DNA from: an uncultured Bacteroidales bacterium
GTDB lineage: Bacteria > Bacteroidota > Bacteroidia > Bacteroidales > Paludibacteraceae
Reading direction: 5' to 3'
Length of the DNA: 12,364 bases
Assembly (NCBI GenBank): GCA_937915765.1
Contig: CALGHE010000096.1
Span: forward strand, 1 to 12,364
Shown here in pieces: positions 6,996 through 12,364 of the stretch. A program made the translations under genes and the position numbers. Position 1 is the stretch's first letter. Every line of letters begins with the position of its first letter. The notes beneath the pieces are model-generated. The model was not told where the DNA came from. It saw only the letters and a program-made list of their open reading frames with translations, and made no database searches.

Positions 6996-7463
6996 TTAAA
7001 GTACAAAAGAGAAAGGCAAGAGTGTTTTCACTCCGCTTATTTTCAGTGTCTTGTCAGTTCCGTAGAGAATGATTTGCATTTCGCTTCCGGCTCTTGCCTC
7101 GCTCTCCTGCATCACCTGTCTGCACGCTCCGCATGGTGTGATTGGCTTTTTCAGAAATTCGCCCTCTGTTTGCGCCGCTATTGCGATGGCTGCAACGGCA
7201 ATGTCGGGGTAGTTCGCCCCTGCGGCGAAAAGAGCGGTGCGTTCTGCGCAAAGACCGCTTGGGTAAGCTCCGTTCTCCTGGTTGTTGCCCGTCACAATCT
7301 CTCCGTTGGCAAGCAGAACGGCGGCGCCCACCTGAAATTTTGAGTAAGGAGCGTAAGCCCTGCAAGAGGCCTCTTTTGCAGCATCCACAAGCTTGCGGAC
7401 AGACTCGTCAAAATCGTCTTCAGCAAGTTCCCAATACCTATATGATGACACAATCTCTTTCAT
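6996..7463 (-). CDS. cdd: Cytidine deaminase
   Basis: This 155-residue enzyme hydrolyses cytidine and deoxycytidine to uridine and deoxyuridine in pyrimidine salvage, in the cytoplasm. The zinc and catalytic motifs are present: CAE at 72-74 (Cys72 as zinc ligand, Glu74 as proton shuttle) and PCGAC at 110-114 (Cys111 and Cys114 as zinc ligands). The substrate-binding NQEN lies at 61-64. Three cysteine ligands and the length fit the small tetrameric class. I chose the ATG at 7463. The reading frame stays open to 7559, but that extension is a low-complexity, Phe-rich translation of the terminator and promoter region. It has its own promoter at 7488-7518. The C-terminus (LKISGVKTLLPFSF) is typical of the family. 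Confidence 0.95.
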   Translation of the reverse strand: MKEIVSSYRYWELAEDDFDESVRKLVDAAKEASCRAYAPYSKFQVGAAVLLANGEIVTGNNQENGAYPSGLCAERTALFAAGANYPDIAVAAIAIAAQTEGEFLKKPITPCGACRQVMQESEARAGSEMQIILYGTDKTLKISGVKTLLPFSFVL

Positions 7464-7487
7464 AAAAAAAACATTTAGACGTTTGCA

Positions 7488-7518
7488 CAAATATACAACA
7501 AAGAAGGAGACAGACAAA
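7488..7518 (-). promoter_or_regulatory. Bacteroides-type promoter of cdd
   Basis: On the minus strand TTTG (7515-7518), a 19-base spacer and TATATTTG (7488-7495) match the Bacteroides sigma-factor consensus TTTG-N19-TAnnTTTG fully. The -7 element lies 24 bases upstream of the ATG at 7463, leaving a short leader. The -33 element falls within the T-tract end of the preceding gene's terminator. Confidence 0.75.
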
Positions 7519-7550
7519 AAAAAAGTCCCCCGAAAAAAATTCCGAGGGAC
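7516..7550 (-). terminator. Intrinsic terminator of the aminotransferase gene
   Basis: On the minus strand the stem is GTCCCTCG with CGGGGGAC (7525-7550), 8 bp with one G-T wobble and a T-rich loop. It is followed directly by nine T residues (7516-7524). It sits 30 bases beyond the stop codon of the aminotransferase gene. This is a textbook Rho-independent form. Confidence 0.85.
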
Positions 7551-7579
7551 AAAAAACATACACCTATGACAACAAAATA

Positions 7580-8776
7580 TTATTTCAAATCAGCAAGAGC
7601 TTTCTTGATACGAGCAAACGCTTCCACAAGCTTTTCGTCAGAAGTAGCGTAAGACATACGTATGCAGTCAGGAGCTCCGAACGCCGCGCCGCCCACGCAA
7701 GCCACGTGACCTTCAGTAAGCAGGTACATTGCAAGTTCTGCAGCGTCGTTGATAGTTTCGCCGGCAGGCGTTTTCTTTCCGAAGAAAGACTTGCATTCAG
7801 GGAACACATAGAACGCGCCAGTTGGGTTGTTCACCTTCAAGCCCGGAATCTCTTTAGTAAGAGAGACCACAAGGTTCTTTCTGCGTTCGAACGCCTTGCG
7901 CATTTCAGCAACGCAAGACTGGTCGCCGGTGTAAGCCGCTTCGGCAGCCTTCTGAGTGATAGAAGACGGTCCGGAAGTATATTGGCCCTGCAGCTTGTTG
8001 CAAGCCGAGGCGATCCACTGAGGAGCTGCAATCCAGCCAAGTCTCCATCCAGTCATGGCGTATCCTTTAGACACGCCGTTTATGATAACCACACGGTCTC
8101 TGATATTGTCAAACTGAGCGATGCTCTCGTGTTTGCCTATATAGTTGATGTGTTCGTAAATTTCGTCAGCAAGGACAATCACGTTAGGGTATTTTGCCAG
8201 AACGTCAGCAAGCCCCTTCAGTTCCTCCTTAGTGTAAACGCTGCCTGTTGGGTTTGACGGCGAGCAAAGGATGAACGCCTTGGTTTTAGGAGTGATAGCA
8301 GCCTCCAACTGAGCAGGAGTGATTTTGAAATCCTGGTCAATTCCGGCAGTCACGATAACGTTAGTTCCTTCAGCAAGCTTCACCATTTCAACATAACTAA
8401 CCCAGTAAGGAGCAGGGACGATAACCTCGTCGCCCTTTCCGACGATACACATAAGCGCGTTGCAGACAGACTGCTTCGCCCCGTTAGAGCACACAATCTG
8501 CTCTGGCTTGTAGTCCAAACCGTTTTCGTTCTTCAGCTTCGCCACAATCGCGTTGCGCAAAGCAGGGTATCCCGGAACTGGAGAATAGAATGAAAAATTG
8601 TCATCGATTGCTTTTTTTGCAGCCTGTTTTATGTGGTCAGGGGTGGTGAAGTCCGGTTCACCTACACTAAGGTTGATCACATCAATGCCTTGAGCCTTCA
8701 ATTCATTGCTTTTCTGAGACATTGCCAAAGTCTCTGACGGAGACAAAGCTGCCAAACGAGCTGATACTTGATTCAT
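7580..8776 (-). CDS. aspC: Class I aspartate aminotransferase (PLP-dependent)
   Basis: This 398-residue, fold-type I aminotransferase transfers the amino group of aspartate to 2-oxoglutarate (and the reverse) in the cytoplasm, linking amino-acid synthesis to the citric-acid cycle. PLP-site residues are visible: Trp125 (APYWVSY), Asn175 (SNPTG), Asp204 and Tyr207 (LADEIYEH), the Schiff-base Lys237 (SKGYAMTGWR) with Arg245, and the substrate-carboxylate Arg373 (CIRMSYA). The N-terminal SARLAALSPSETLAMSQ is characteristic of the bacterial Ib subgroup. A related specificity, such as prephenate or aromatic amino acids, cannot be excluded from sequence alone. It is a single-gene unit with promoter 8826-8856 and terminator 7516-7550. 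Length and motifs are complete. Confidence 0.93.
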   Translation of the reverse strand: MNQVSARLAALSPSETLAMSQKSNELKAQGIDVINLSVGEPDFTTPDHIKQAAKKAIDDNFSFYSPVPGYPALRNAIVAKLKNENGLDYKPEQIVCSNGAKQSVCNALMCIVGKGDEVIVPAPYWVSYVEMVKLAEGTNVIVTAGIDQDFKITPAQLEAAITPKTKAFILCSPSNPTGSVYTKEELKGLADVLAKYPNVIVLADEIYEHINYIGKHESIAQFDNIRDRVVIINGVSKGYAMTGWRLGWIAAPQWIASACNKLQGQYTSGPSSITQKAAEAAYTGDQSCVAEMRKAFERRKNLVVSLTKEIPGLKVNNPTGAFYVFPECKSFFGKKTPAGETINDAAELAMYLLTEGHVACVGGAAFGAPDCIRMSYATSDEKLVEAFARIKKALADLK

Positions 8777-8825
8777 TTTCCTACTATAATTATATAAATT
8801 AATCTAACATTCACCTTTCAGCGTG

Positions 8826-8856
8826 CAAAGTTATCAAATTTTCCATAAAGTACAAA
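8826..8856 (-). promoter_or_regulatory. Bacteroides-type promoter of the aminotransferase gene
   Basis: On the minus strand TTTG (8853-8856), a 19-base spacer and TAACTTTG (8826-8833) match the Bacteroides consensus fully, 50 bases upstream of the ATG. The identical spacing in the cdd promoter strengthens both calls. Confidence 0.78.
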
Positions 8857-9022
8857 CTAATGAAGCAAAATAGTTATCGTTGCTTGCGTTTTTTTTTACA
8901 TTTTTTCTGAAAATTACGCTTTTTCTCTTCTTTTTGACAATTCAGACGGCTTTTAGAGATTTTGACGAGAACTTTTTTCTGCGGCCGGTTGGCGCAGTTT
9001 TTTTTCGTGCTGCAGAATTTTT

Positions 9023-9064
9023 TTTGTGTTTTGGTGGGTTTAGTCCTTTATTTTTGTATTTTTG
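9023..9064 (+). promoter_or_regulatory. Probable Bacteroides-type promoter of iorB
   Basis: Two overlapping -7 candidates, TATTTTTG at 9049-9056 and at 9057-9064, lie 34 to 42 bases before the iorB ATG. TTTG at 9023-9026 or 9030-9033 gives spacers of 22 and 23 bases. The area is T-rich, so chance matches are likely and the exact start is uncertain. The gap from 8857 to 9022 is low-complexity T-rich sequence with nothing else recognisable. Confidence 0.45.
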
Positions 9065-9097
9065 TGCCTTGATAAATTTTTAGTAAAAGAGTAAAGA

Positions 9098-9682
9098 ATG
9101 AAAACAGATATTATTTTGTCAGGTGTCGGAGGGCAGGGAATTCTGTCTATTGCGGCGGTAATCGGGAAAGCGGCTGTGGATAACAACTTGTATATGAAGC
9201 AGGCTGAGGTTCACGGAATGAGCCAGCGCGGCGGTGATGTGCAGTCAAACCTCAGAATTTCTGACGAGCCTATAGCTTCGGACCTTATTGCGAAGGGCAG
9301 CGCGGACATTATCATATCGCTGGAGCCGATGGAGTCTTTGCGTTATCTGCCTTACCTGAAGAAGGACGGCTGGATTGTCACTAACAAAGTGCCGCTGGTG
9401 AATATCCCTGACTATCCGGAGGTTGGGAGCGTGCTTGCTGAGATTGAAAAGGTCCAGAACCACGTGATACTTGATGTCGAAACTATTGCGAAGGAGGCAG
9501 GCTCGGCAAGGGCGGCGAACATTGTGATGCTCGGAGCGGCTTCTCCTTTCCTTAACATATCTTATGAAATGATTCAGGACGGAATCCGTTCTATATTCGG
9601 ACGTAAGGGCGAGGAAATCGTGAACATGAACCTCAAGGCGCTTGAGGCTGGACGTAAGATGGCGGAGGAACTAAAACGTTAA
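9098..9682 (+). CDS. iorB: Indolepyruvate ferredoxin oxidoreductase, beta subunit
   Basis: This 194-residue protein belongs to the gamma domain family of 2-oxoacid:ferredoxin oxidoreductases. With the TPP- and Fe-S-containing IorA it oxidatively decarboxylates arylpyruvates to aryl-CoA (or runs in reverse), reducing ferredoxin in the cytoplasm. The family marks are SGVGGQGIL at 8-16 and AEVHGMSQRGG at 36-46, then IISLEPMESLRYLPYL. Length is normal and the protein is complete. The start follows an A-rich leader (GTAAAGAATG) without a strong ribosome site. It is divergent from the aminotransferase, and the downstream gene begins five bases after its stop, suggesting co-transcription. iorA, which often precedes iorB, is not upstream here. 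Confidence 0.92.
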   Translation: MKTDIILSGVGGQGILSIAAVIGKAAVDNNLYMKQAEVHGMSQRGGDVQSNLRISDEPIASDLIAKGSADIIISLEPMESLRYLPYLKKDGWIVTNKVPLVNIPDYPEVGSVLAEIEKVQNHVILDVETIAKEAGSARAANIVMLGAASPFLNISYEMIQDGIRSIFGRKGEEIVNMNLKALEAGRKMAEELKR

Positions 9683-9687
9683 GCTGT

Positions 9688-9860
9688 ATGATTCAAAGGA
9701 TTCAAAGTATATATATGCTTGTCGTGAGCGCGTTGACCGTCTTTTTGATGTGCTCTGACATTTTCACGTTGTACAGCAAAGCGGAGACCTATGAGGTCGG
9801 TTCGCTTTTTGTGAACGGAAAGGACGGTGAGTCGCTCTATTCTGTATGGCCTGTATTCGC
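9688..9860 (+). pseudogene. DUF4293-type membrane protein, N-terminal fragment
   Basis: The fragment starts MIQRIQSIYMLVVSALTV, typical of the start of Bacteroidota DUF4293 proteins, which are small integral membrane proteins of unknown function. It contains the first membrane helix and part of the following extracytoplasmic loop (SKAETYEVGSLFVNGKDGE). Around SLYSVWPVFA, where a second helix should begin, the frame instead enters sequence that encodes RnfE in another frame. The remaining codons to the stop at 9933 (ending in CVIIPFPL) are thus out-of-frame readthrough. It lies five bases after iorB. The loss of the 3' part is best explained by the contig junction rather than by true gene decay. 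Confidence 0.7.
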
Positions 9861-9862
9861 GA
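9846..9862. other. Junction between Bacteroidota-like and Clostridia-like sequence
   Basis: Left of this point the sequence fits a DUF4293-type gene in one frame (reading VWPVFA). Right of it the sequence fits rnfE in a different frame (reading CIREVLGAG). About nine bases (GTATTCGCG, 9852-9860) fit both readings, so the exact breakpoint is blurred by a possible microhomology. Composition and translation signals change sharply: no Shine-Dalgarno before, strong GGAGG after. There is no insertion-sequence end, tRNA, integrase or direct repeat. Confidence 0.75.
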
Positions 9863-10100
9863 AGTCCTGGGCGCAGGCACCTTCTGCGGACTGCCTGTGC
9901 CGTGGCTGTGTGATAATCCCATTTCCATTATGACCACGGCCCCCGGCGGCTTTATCACCTACGGTATCATGATCGCCATTGTCAATAAACTGACCAAAGG
10001 CCGCGCCATCAAAAAGAAGAACTTTGGCTGCGCGGGCTGTCCCTCTTCCGCGGTCTGCGGCAGAGGAACCTGCGAAGAAAGGGAGGTGGCAGAAGCATGA
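9846..10100 (+). CDS. rnfE: RnfE, C-terminal part of Rnf electron-transport subunit (5' end missing)
   Basis: RnfE is a membrane subunit of the Rnf complex, ferredoxin:NAD oxidoreductase with ion translocation. Only the last third is present: CIREVLGAGTF, the short loop, the final membrane helix (GFITYGIMIAIVNKL) and a cytoplasmic tail. Full RnfE is roughly 200 residues or more, so most of the protein is missing. The ATG at 9846 is not a credible start; it lies in the junction. The tail has a cysteine group (GCAGCPSSAVCGRGTC) that could bind metal or an Fe-S cluster. The stop overlaps the rnfA start (ATGA), as expected for translational coupling within an rnf operon. Confidence 0.85.
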   Translation: MACIREVLGAGTFCGLPVPWLCDNPISIMTTAPGGFITYGIMIAIVNKLTKGRAIKKKNFGCAGCPSSAVCGRGTCEEREVAEA

Positions 10101-10690
10101 AACAGGCGCTTTACATCATTCTGACCGCCGCCATTACCAACAACTATGTGCTGGTCAAATTCCTCGGCATCTGCCCGTTTCTCGGCGTTTCCAAAAAACT
10201 GGATCAAGCCACAGGCATGTCCATCGCCGTGATCTTTGTTCAGCTCATGGCAACTGCTGTCACATGGCCCATCTATCACTTTCTGTTAAACGGCGGCATC
10301 GATTTCACCTACATGCAGACTGTGGTTTTCATCCTTGTGATCGCAGCGCTGGTACAGCTGGTGGAGATCGTTCTGAAGAAGTTCCTGCCGTCGCTCCACG
10401 CCTCTCTCGGCGTCTATCTGCCCCTGATTACAACCAACTGTGCCGTTTTGGGCATCACCGTCAACAACATCAGCGATGGTCTGACCTTTGGTGAAAGTAT
10501 GCTGACCTCTCTGGGCTGCGGCCTCGGTTTTTTCCTTGCCATGGTGCTTTTCAGCGGTGTGCGTGCCAGAGTTGCCGATGCAAAGCCCCCCAAGTCCTTT
10601 GAGGGCCTGCCCATCACCCTGTTGGCCGCAGCCATCGTTTCCCTTTCCTTCTTCGGATTTGCCGGAATCATCGGCAATCTGTTGGGCTGA
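10097..10690 (+). CDS. rnfA: RnfA, membrane subunit of the Rnf complex
   Basis: This complete 197-residue integral membrane protein has six predicted helices and is homologous to RnfE and to NqrE of the sodium-pumping quinone reductase. In those complexes the paired subunits hold an intramembrane iron centre through cysteines. The equivalents here are Cys26 (GICPFLG) and Cys115 (TTNCAVLG). Other conserved parts are TAAITNNYVLVKFLG at the N-terminus and SLGVYLPLITTNCA. Its start overlaps the rnfE stop by four bases and is preceded by GGGAGGTG, a strong ribosome site unlike anything left of the junction. rnfB follows after 17 bases. It contributes to coupling electron flow from ferredoxin to NAD with sodium or proton export. 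Confidence 0.95.
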   Translation: MKQALYIILTAAITNNYVLVKFLGICPFLGVSKKLDQATGMSIAVIFVQLMATAVTWPIYHFLLNGGIDFTYMQTVVFILVIAALVQLVEIVLKKFLPSLHASLGVYLPLITTNCAVLGITVNNISDGLTFGESMLTSLGCGLGFFLAMVLFSGVRARVADAKPPKSFEGLPITLLAAAIVSLSFFGFAGIIGNLLG

Positions 10691-10707
10691 CAGGAGGTGG
10701 TCCGTCT

Positions 10708-11505
10708 ATGAATATTCTCATTCCAATTCTTGCGGTGGCCGGTATCGGTCTGCTGTGCAGCATCATGCTGGTGGCTGCATCAAAATTTATGGCCGTCCCG
10801 GAGGATGAAGACTTTCTGAAGATCCGCCAATGTCTGCCCGGCGCCAACTGCGGCGCCTGCGGCTTTACCGGTTGTGACGGCTACGCCCACGCACTGGCAG
10901 ACGGCGAAGTACATACCGCCGCTTTGTGTGTGCCCGGCGGCGCGGAGGTTTGCGATCGGCTTTCCGCAATCATGCAGTGGGAAGAACAGGTCGTTGTTCC
11001 CAAGGTCGCTTACATTGCCTGCTGCGGTGAAAACTCTCCGGTGTCCAGAAAATACGATTACCGCGGCATCAACACCTGTGTGGCTGCCTACAGTCACTAC
11101 GCAGGCTATGCCATGTGTGCCCAAAGCTGTCTTGGGATCGGCGACTGCGCCGAGGTTTGTCCCAACCGTGCCATCTGCATCGAAAACGGCATTGCCAGTA
11201 TCCGACCTCACCTGTGCGTAGGCTGCGGCCTTTGTGCCAAGGTCTGCCCCAGCCGGAAGATCCGGATCGTTCCCAGATCTGTCCGGGTGATCGTCCGCTG
11301 TACCAGCAACGACAAAGGCGCCAACACCAGAAAAGCCTGCAGTTGGGGCTGCATCGGCTGTAAAAAATGCGAAAAAGTTTGTGAACACAATGCTATTCGC
11401 GTGGTCAACAACTGTGCGGAGATCGATTACAGTAAATGTACCGGCTGCGGCAATTGCGCGGAAGCCTGTGTTTCCGGCTGTATAACAAAAGTGAATTTTC
11501 TCTGA
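10708..11505 (+). CDS. rnfB: RnfB, multi-cluster ferredoxin-like subunit of the Rnf complex
   Basis: This 265-residue protein probably accepts electrons from reduced ferredoxin. It has an N-terminal membrane anchor (about 2-26), then the RnfB-type [4Fe-4S] domain with C42, C48, C51, C56 and C74 (CLPGANCGACGFTGC). Further cysteine sets follow at C137/C141/C147/C151, C170/C173/C176/C180, C211/C215/C218/C221/C225 and C244/C247/C250/C254, so about five clusters are possible. Classic CP motifs are present in two sets; in others Pro is replaced (KVCEHNAI, EACVSGC). The ribosome site AGGAGGTGG lies just before the ATG. Gene order E-A-B matches the usual rnfCDGEAB layout, so C, D and G should lie upstream in the source genome. 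A terminator follows immediately. Confidence 0.95.
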   Translation: MNILIPILAVAGIGLLCSIMLVAASKFMAVPEDEDFLKIRQCLPGANCGACGFTGCDGYAHALADGEVHTAALCVPGGAEVCDRLSAIMQWEEQVVVPKVAYIACCGENSPVSRKYDYRGINTCVAAYSHYAGYAMCAQSCLGIGDCAEVCPNRAICIENGIASIRPHLCVGCGLCAKVCPSRKIRIVPRSVRVIVRCTSNDKGANTRKACSWGCIGCKKCEKVCEHNAIRVVNNCAEIDYSKCTGCGNCAEACVSGCITKVNFL

Positions 11506-11506
11506 A

Positions 11507-11552
11507 TCAGAAAGAAACGTGACTGCCGAAAGGCAGTCACGTTTCTTTCTGA
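11507..11552. terminator. Perfect 21-bp hairpin after rnfB
   Basis: The arms 11507-11527 and 11532-11552 are perfect reverse complements around a GAAA tetraloop (stem core GTGACTGCC/GGCAGTCAC). The distal part of the stem is A-rich then T-rich (TTTCTTTCTGA), so there is no separate T-tract. It begins one base after the rnfB stop codon. It is the likely end of the rnf operon and, being symmetrical, may stop transcription from both sides. Confidence 0.75.
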
Positions 11553-11570
11553 CAAGCTGTACCAGCCGGA

Positions 11571-11603
11571 GAAAAAAAGCCATCCCGTTGGGGATGACTT
11601 TTC
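11571..11603 (-). terminator. Terminator of the TetR gene, possibly bidirectional
   Basis: CATCCC, loop GTTG, GGGATG (11581-11596) extends past one mismatch to AAAAG/CTTTT (11575-11602). On the minus strand the stem is followed by a run of T (complement of 11572-11578), fitting an intrinsic terminator 39 bases after the tetR stop. On the plus strand TTTTCTTTC follows, so it could also back up the rnf terminator. Confidence 0.7.
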
Positions 11604-11641
11604 TTTCTGGCATTTCCAATCGATTTGGACATGGGCTCTAC

Positions 11642-12160
11642 TTATCTTCCACGGTACTCCGATTTCAAAATTTCTGCCATTTCTTCCGGCGATTCCTTAC
11701 AGCCGTCTGCCAGCCACATTTTGATGATGGTATTCAGACCGCTCCGAAAAAATTCAATGTGATATTTTATGTTTCGGTCAATATGTTCTTTTTCCGCCCG
11801 CTTAGGGTCGTACAGGGAAATCTTATGCTTTTCGTCGTAGCACAGCTTAAAGTAGGTCGCATAGAAAAGTTGATTTTCTTTAATGTGTTCAAACATTTTT
11901 AATGCGCCTGTCCGCTCGTTGAAATAGTCATAATCCGCAAAAAGCTGCGAAAATTCCGCCTCCAGTTTGTTTCGCAGCTTGTCGGCGAGGTCGTAAATAT
12001 CAAGGTAATTCGCGTAAAAGGTGCTGCGGTTGAGACCGGTTTCCTTGCAAATGTCTGCAACTGTGATGCTTTTCAATTCCTTGGACTGTAGCTGCTGCAC
12101 CAAGGCTTTTTCAATTTTTTCTACCGAATCCCGGCGTCTTCGGTTGTTTTTTGTATTCAC
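11642..12160 (-). CDS. TetR/AcrR-family transcriptional regulator
   Basis: From the GTG at 12160 the protein is 172 residues. That start is chosen because GGGGAG stands about six bases upstream and the protein then begins MNTKNNRRRRDSVEKI, the usual form. The frame is open to an ATG at 12250, but the extra 30 residues look non-coding. The N-terminal helix-turn-helix is at about 31-56 (SITVADICKETGLNRSTFYA, then NYLDIYDL). The C-terminal part (FKLCYDEKHK, HIEFFRSGLNTII, WLADGCKESPEEM) resembles the ligand-binding domain common in Clostridia TetR proteins. It should act as a dimeric repressor. It is divergent from the membrane-protein gene starting at 12280, its most likely target, and convergent with rnfB. 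Confidence 0.92.
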   Translation of the reverse strand: MNTKNNRRRRDSVEKIEKALVQQLQSKELKSITVADICKETGLNRSTFYANYLDIYDLADKLRNKLEAEFSQLFADYDYFNERTGALKMFEHIKENQLFYATYFKLCYDEKHKISLYDPKRAEKEHIDRNIKYHIEFFRSGLNTIIKMWLADGCKESPEEMAEILKSEYRGR

Positions 12161-12203
12161 ATCGACTCCCCCATTATCCCGACACTTGCTGTGAAATTGA
12201 TGA

Positions 12204-12257
12204 TTGTTTTCCCTGCCGTAAACATTATAATAAAAACGCATTAAAAACACAAGTGTT
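12204..12257 (+). promoter_or_regulatory. Candidate promoter and operator between tetR and the membrane-protein gene
   Basis: TATAAT at 12226-12231 is a perfect -10 on the plus strand. A weak -35 (TTGTTT, 12204-12209) sits 16 bases upstream. AACAC-AA-GTGTT at 12246-12257 is an inverted repeat just downstream of the expected transcription start, where a TetR dimer could block transcription. The repeat is short, so chance is possible. Confidence 0.4.
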
Positions 12258-12279
12258 GGAATAATGAAAGGAGTTTTTT

Positions 12280-12364
12280 ATGAAAAAAAGCAGTTTTGTT
12301 GCGATGATTTTGGGGACAGTGAGTGGGGTGTTGTTTGCGCTGGGTATGTGTATGGCACTGCTGC
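12280..12364 (+). CDS. Membrane protein, N-terminal fragment cut by window end
   Basis: Twenty-eight codons are visible, beginning MKKSSFVAMILGTVSGVLF: a short positive start and a hydrophobic glycine-rich helix. The ribosome site AAAGGAG lies seven bases before the ATG. This start resembles a group of uncharacterised small membrane proteins found beside TetR genes in Clostridia, recalled from memory rather than searched. It is probably the regulated partner of the divergent TetR gene. The rest lies outside the window, so no function is assigned. Confidence 0.65.
   Translation, partial: MKKSSFVAMILGTVSGVLFALGMCMALL

Noticed and set aside
7464..7559. N-terminal extension of cytidine deaminase
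   Set aside because: It would translate the terminator hairpin and promoter; the family starts at the ATG at 7463.
7706..8257. Plus-strand open frame opposite the aminotransferase
   Set aside because: It is antisense to strongly conserved catalytic motifs and its translation has no recognisable family.
8880..9083. Phe/Leu-rich small open frame before iorB
   Set aside because: It is translation of low-complexity T-rich intergenic DNA that also contains the likely promoter; no signal supports translation.
10780..11619. Long minus-strand open frame opposite rnfB
   Set aside because: G+C-rich antisense frame of a cysteine-dense gene, crossing the operon terminator; no family resemblance.
9846..12364. 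Horizontal transfer of an rnf island into the Bacteroidota chromosome
   Set aside because: Both border genes are truncated at one point, and there is no integrase, IS end, tRNA or target duplication; a chimeric contig explains this more simply.

Overview
The window joins two genomic backgrounds. From 1 to about 9850 it looks like Bacteroidota, most likely a gut Bacteroidales. Start codons there lack Shine-Dalgarno sequences and have A/T-rich leaders. Several promoters match the Bacteroides form (TTTG, about 19 bases, TAnnTTTG). The proteins are of Bacteroidales types: secreted repeat proteins, a BspA-like leucine-rich repeat protein and a DUF4293-type membrane protein. From about 9860 to the end the sequence is visibly richer in G+C, has strong GGAGG ribosome sites and overlapping starts and stops, and encodes an Rnf electron-transport cluster plus a TetR regulator. 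That part looks like a Clostridia-type Bacillota. The switch falls inside two genes, a DUF4293-type gene missing its 3' end and an rnfE missing its 5' end, with no mobile element nearby. A chimeric assembly is the simplest explanation, and gene neighbourhood should not be read across it.

Layout, left part. Positions 2-3943 hold four tandem paralogous genes on the + strand, the first cut by the window edge. Each encodes an exported protein with a conserved head, then 7 to 9 units of exactly 26 residues (78 bases) of YD/RHS-like type, then a short conserved tail. The 33 units contain no indels. Their scaffold is nearly invariant while a few defined codons in each unit vary greatly. Next come a secreted protein with two DUF4377-like domains and a very basic tail (4017-4820), a small convergent cysteine-containing protein of unknown role (4880-5281, -), and a BspA-like leucine-rich repeat protein (5542-6813, -). 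This half is probably an accessory cell-envelope region.

Housekeeping genes follow: cytidine deaminase (6996-7463, -) and a class I aspartate aminotransferase (7580-8776, -). Between them a terminator and a promoter are packed into the same short gap. The indolepyruvate oxidoreductase beta subunit (9098-9682, +) is transcribed away from the aminotransferase, and five bases after it the truncated DUF4293-type gene begins.

Right part. rnfE (3' part), rnfA and rnfB form a tight operon for a membrane ferredoxin:NAD oxidoreductase that couples electron transfer to ion pumping. It ends at a 21-bp perfect hairpin. A TetR-family regulator (11642-12160, -) faces it and is divergent from a membrane-protein gene cut off by the window end (12280-12364, +), which it may control.

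The most interesting signal is the four-gene array: exact-length coding repeats with variation confined to a few codons, mostly in their first two bases, plus repeat segments shared between paralogues. It looks like a modular, recombining and diversifying surface-protein locus. Its function cannot be determined from this window.
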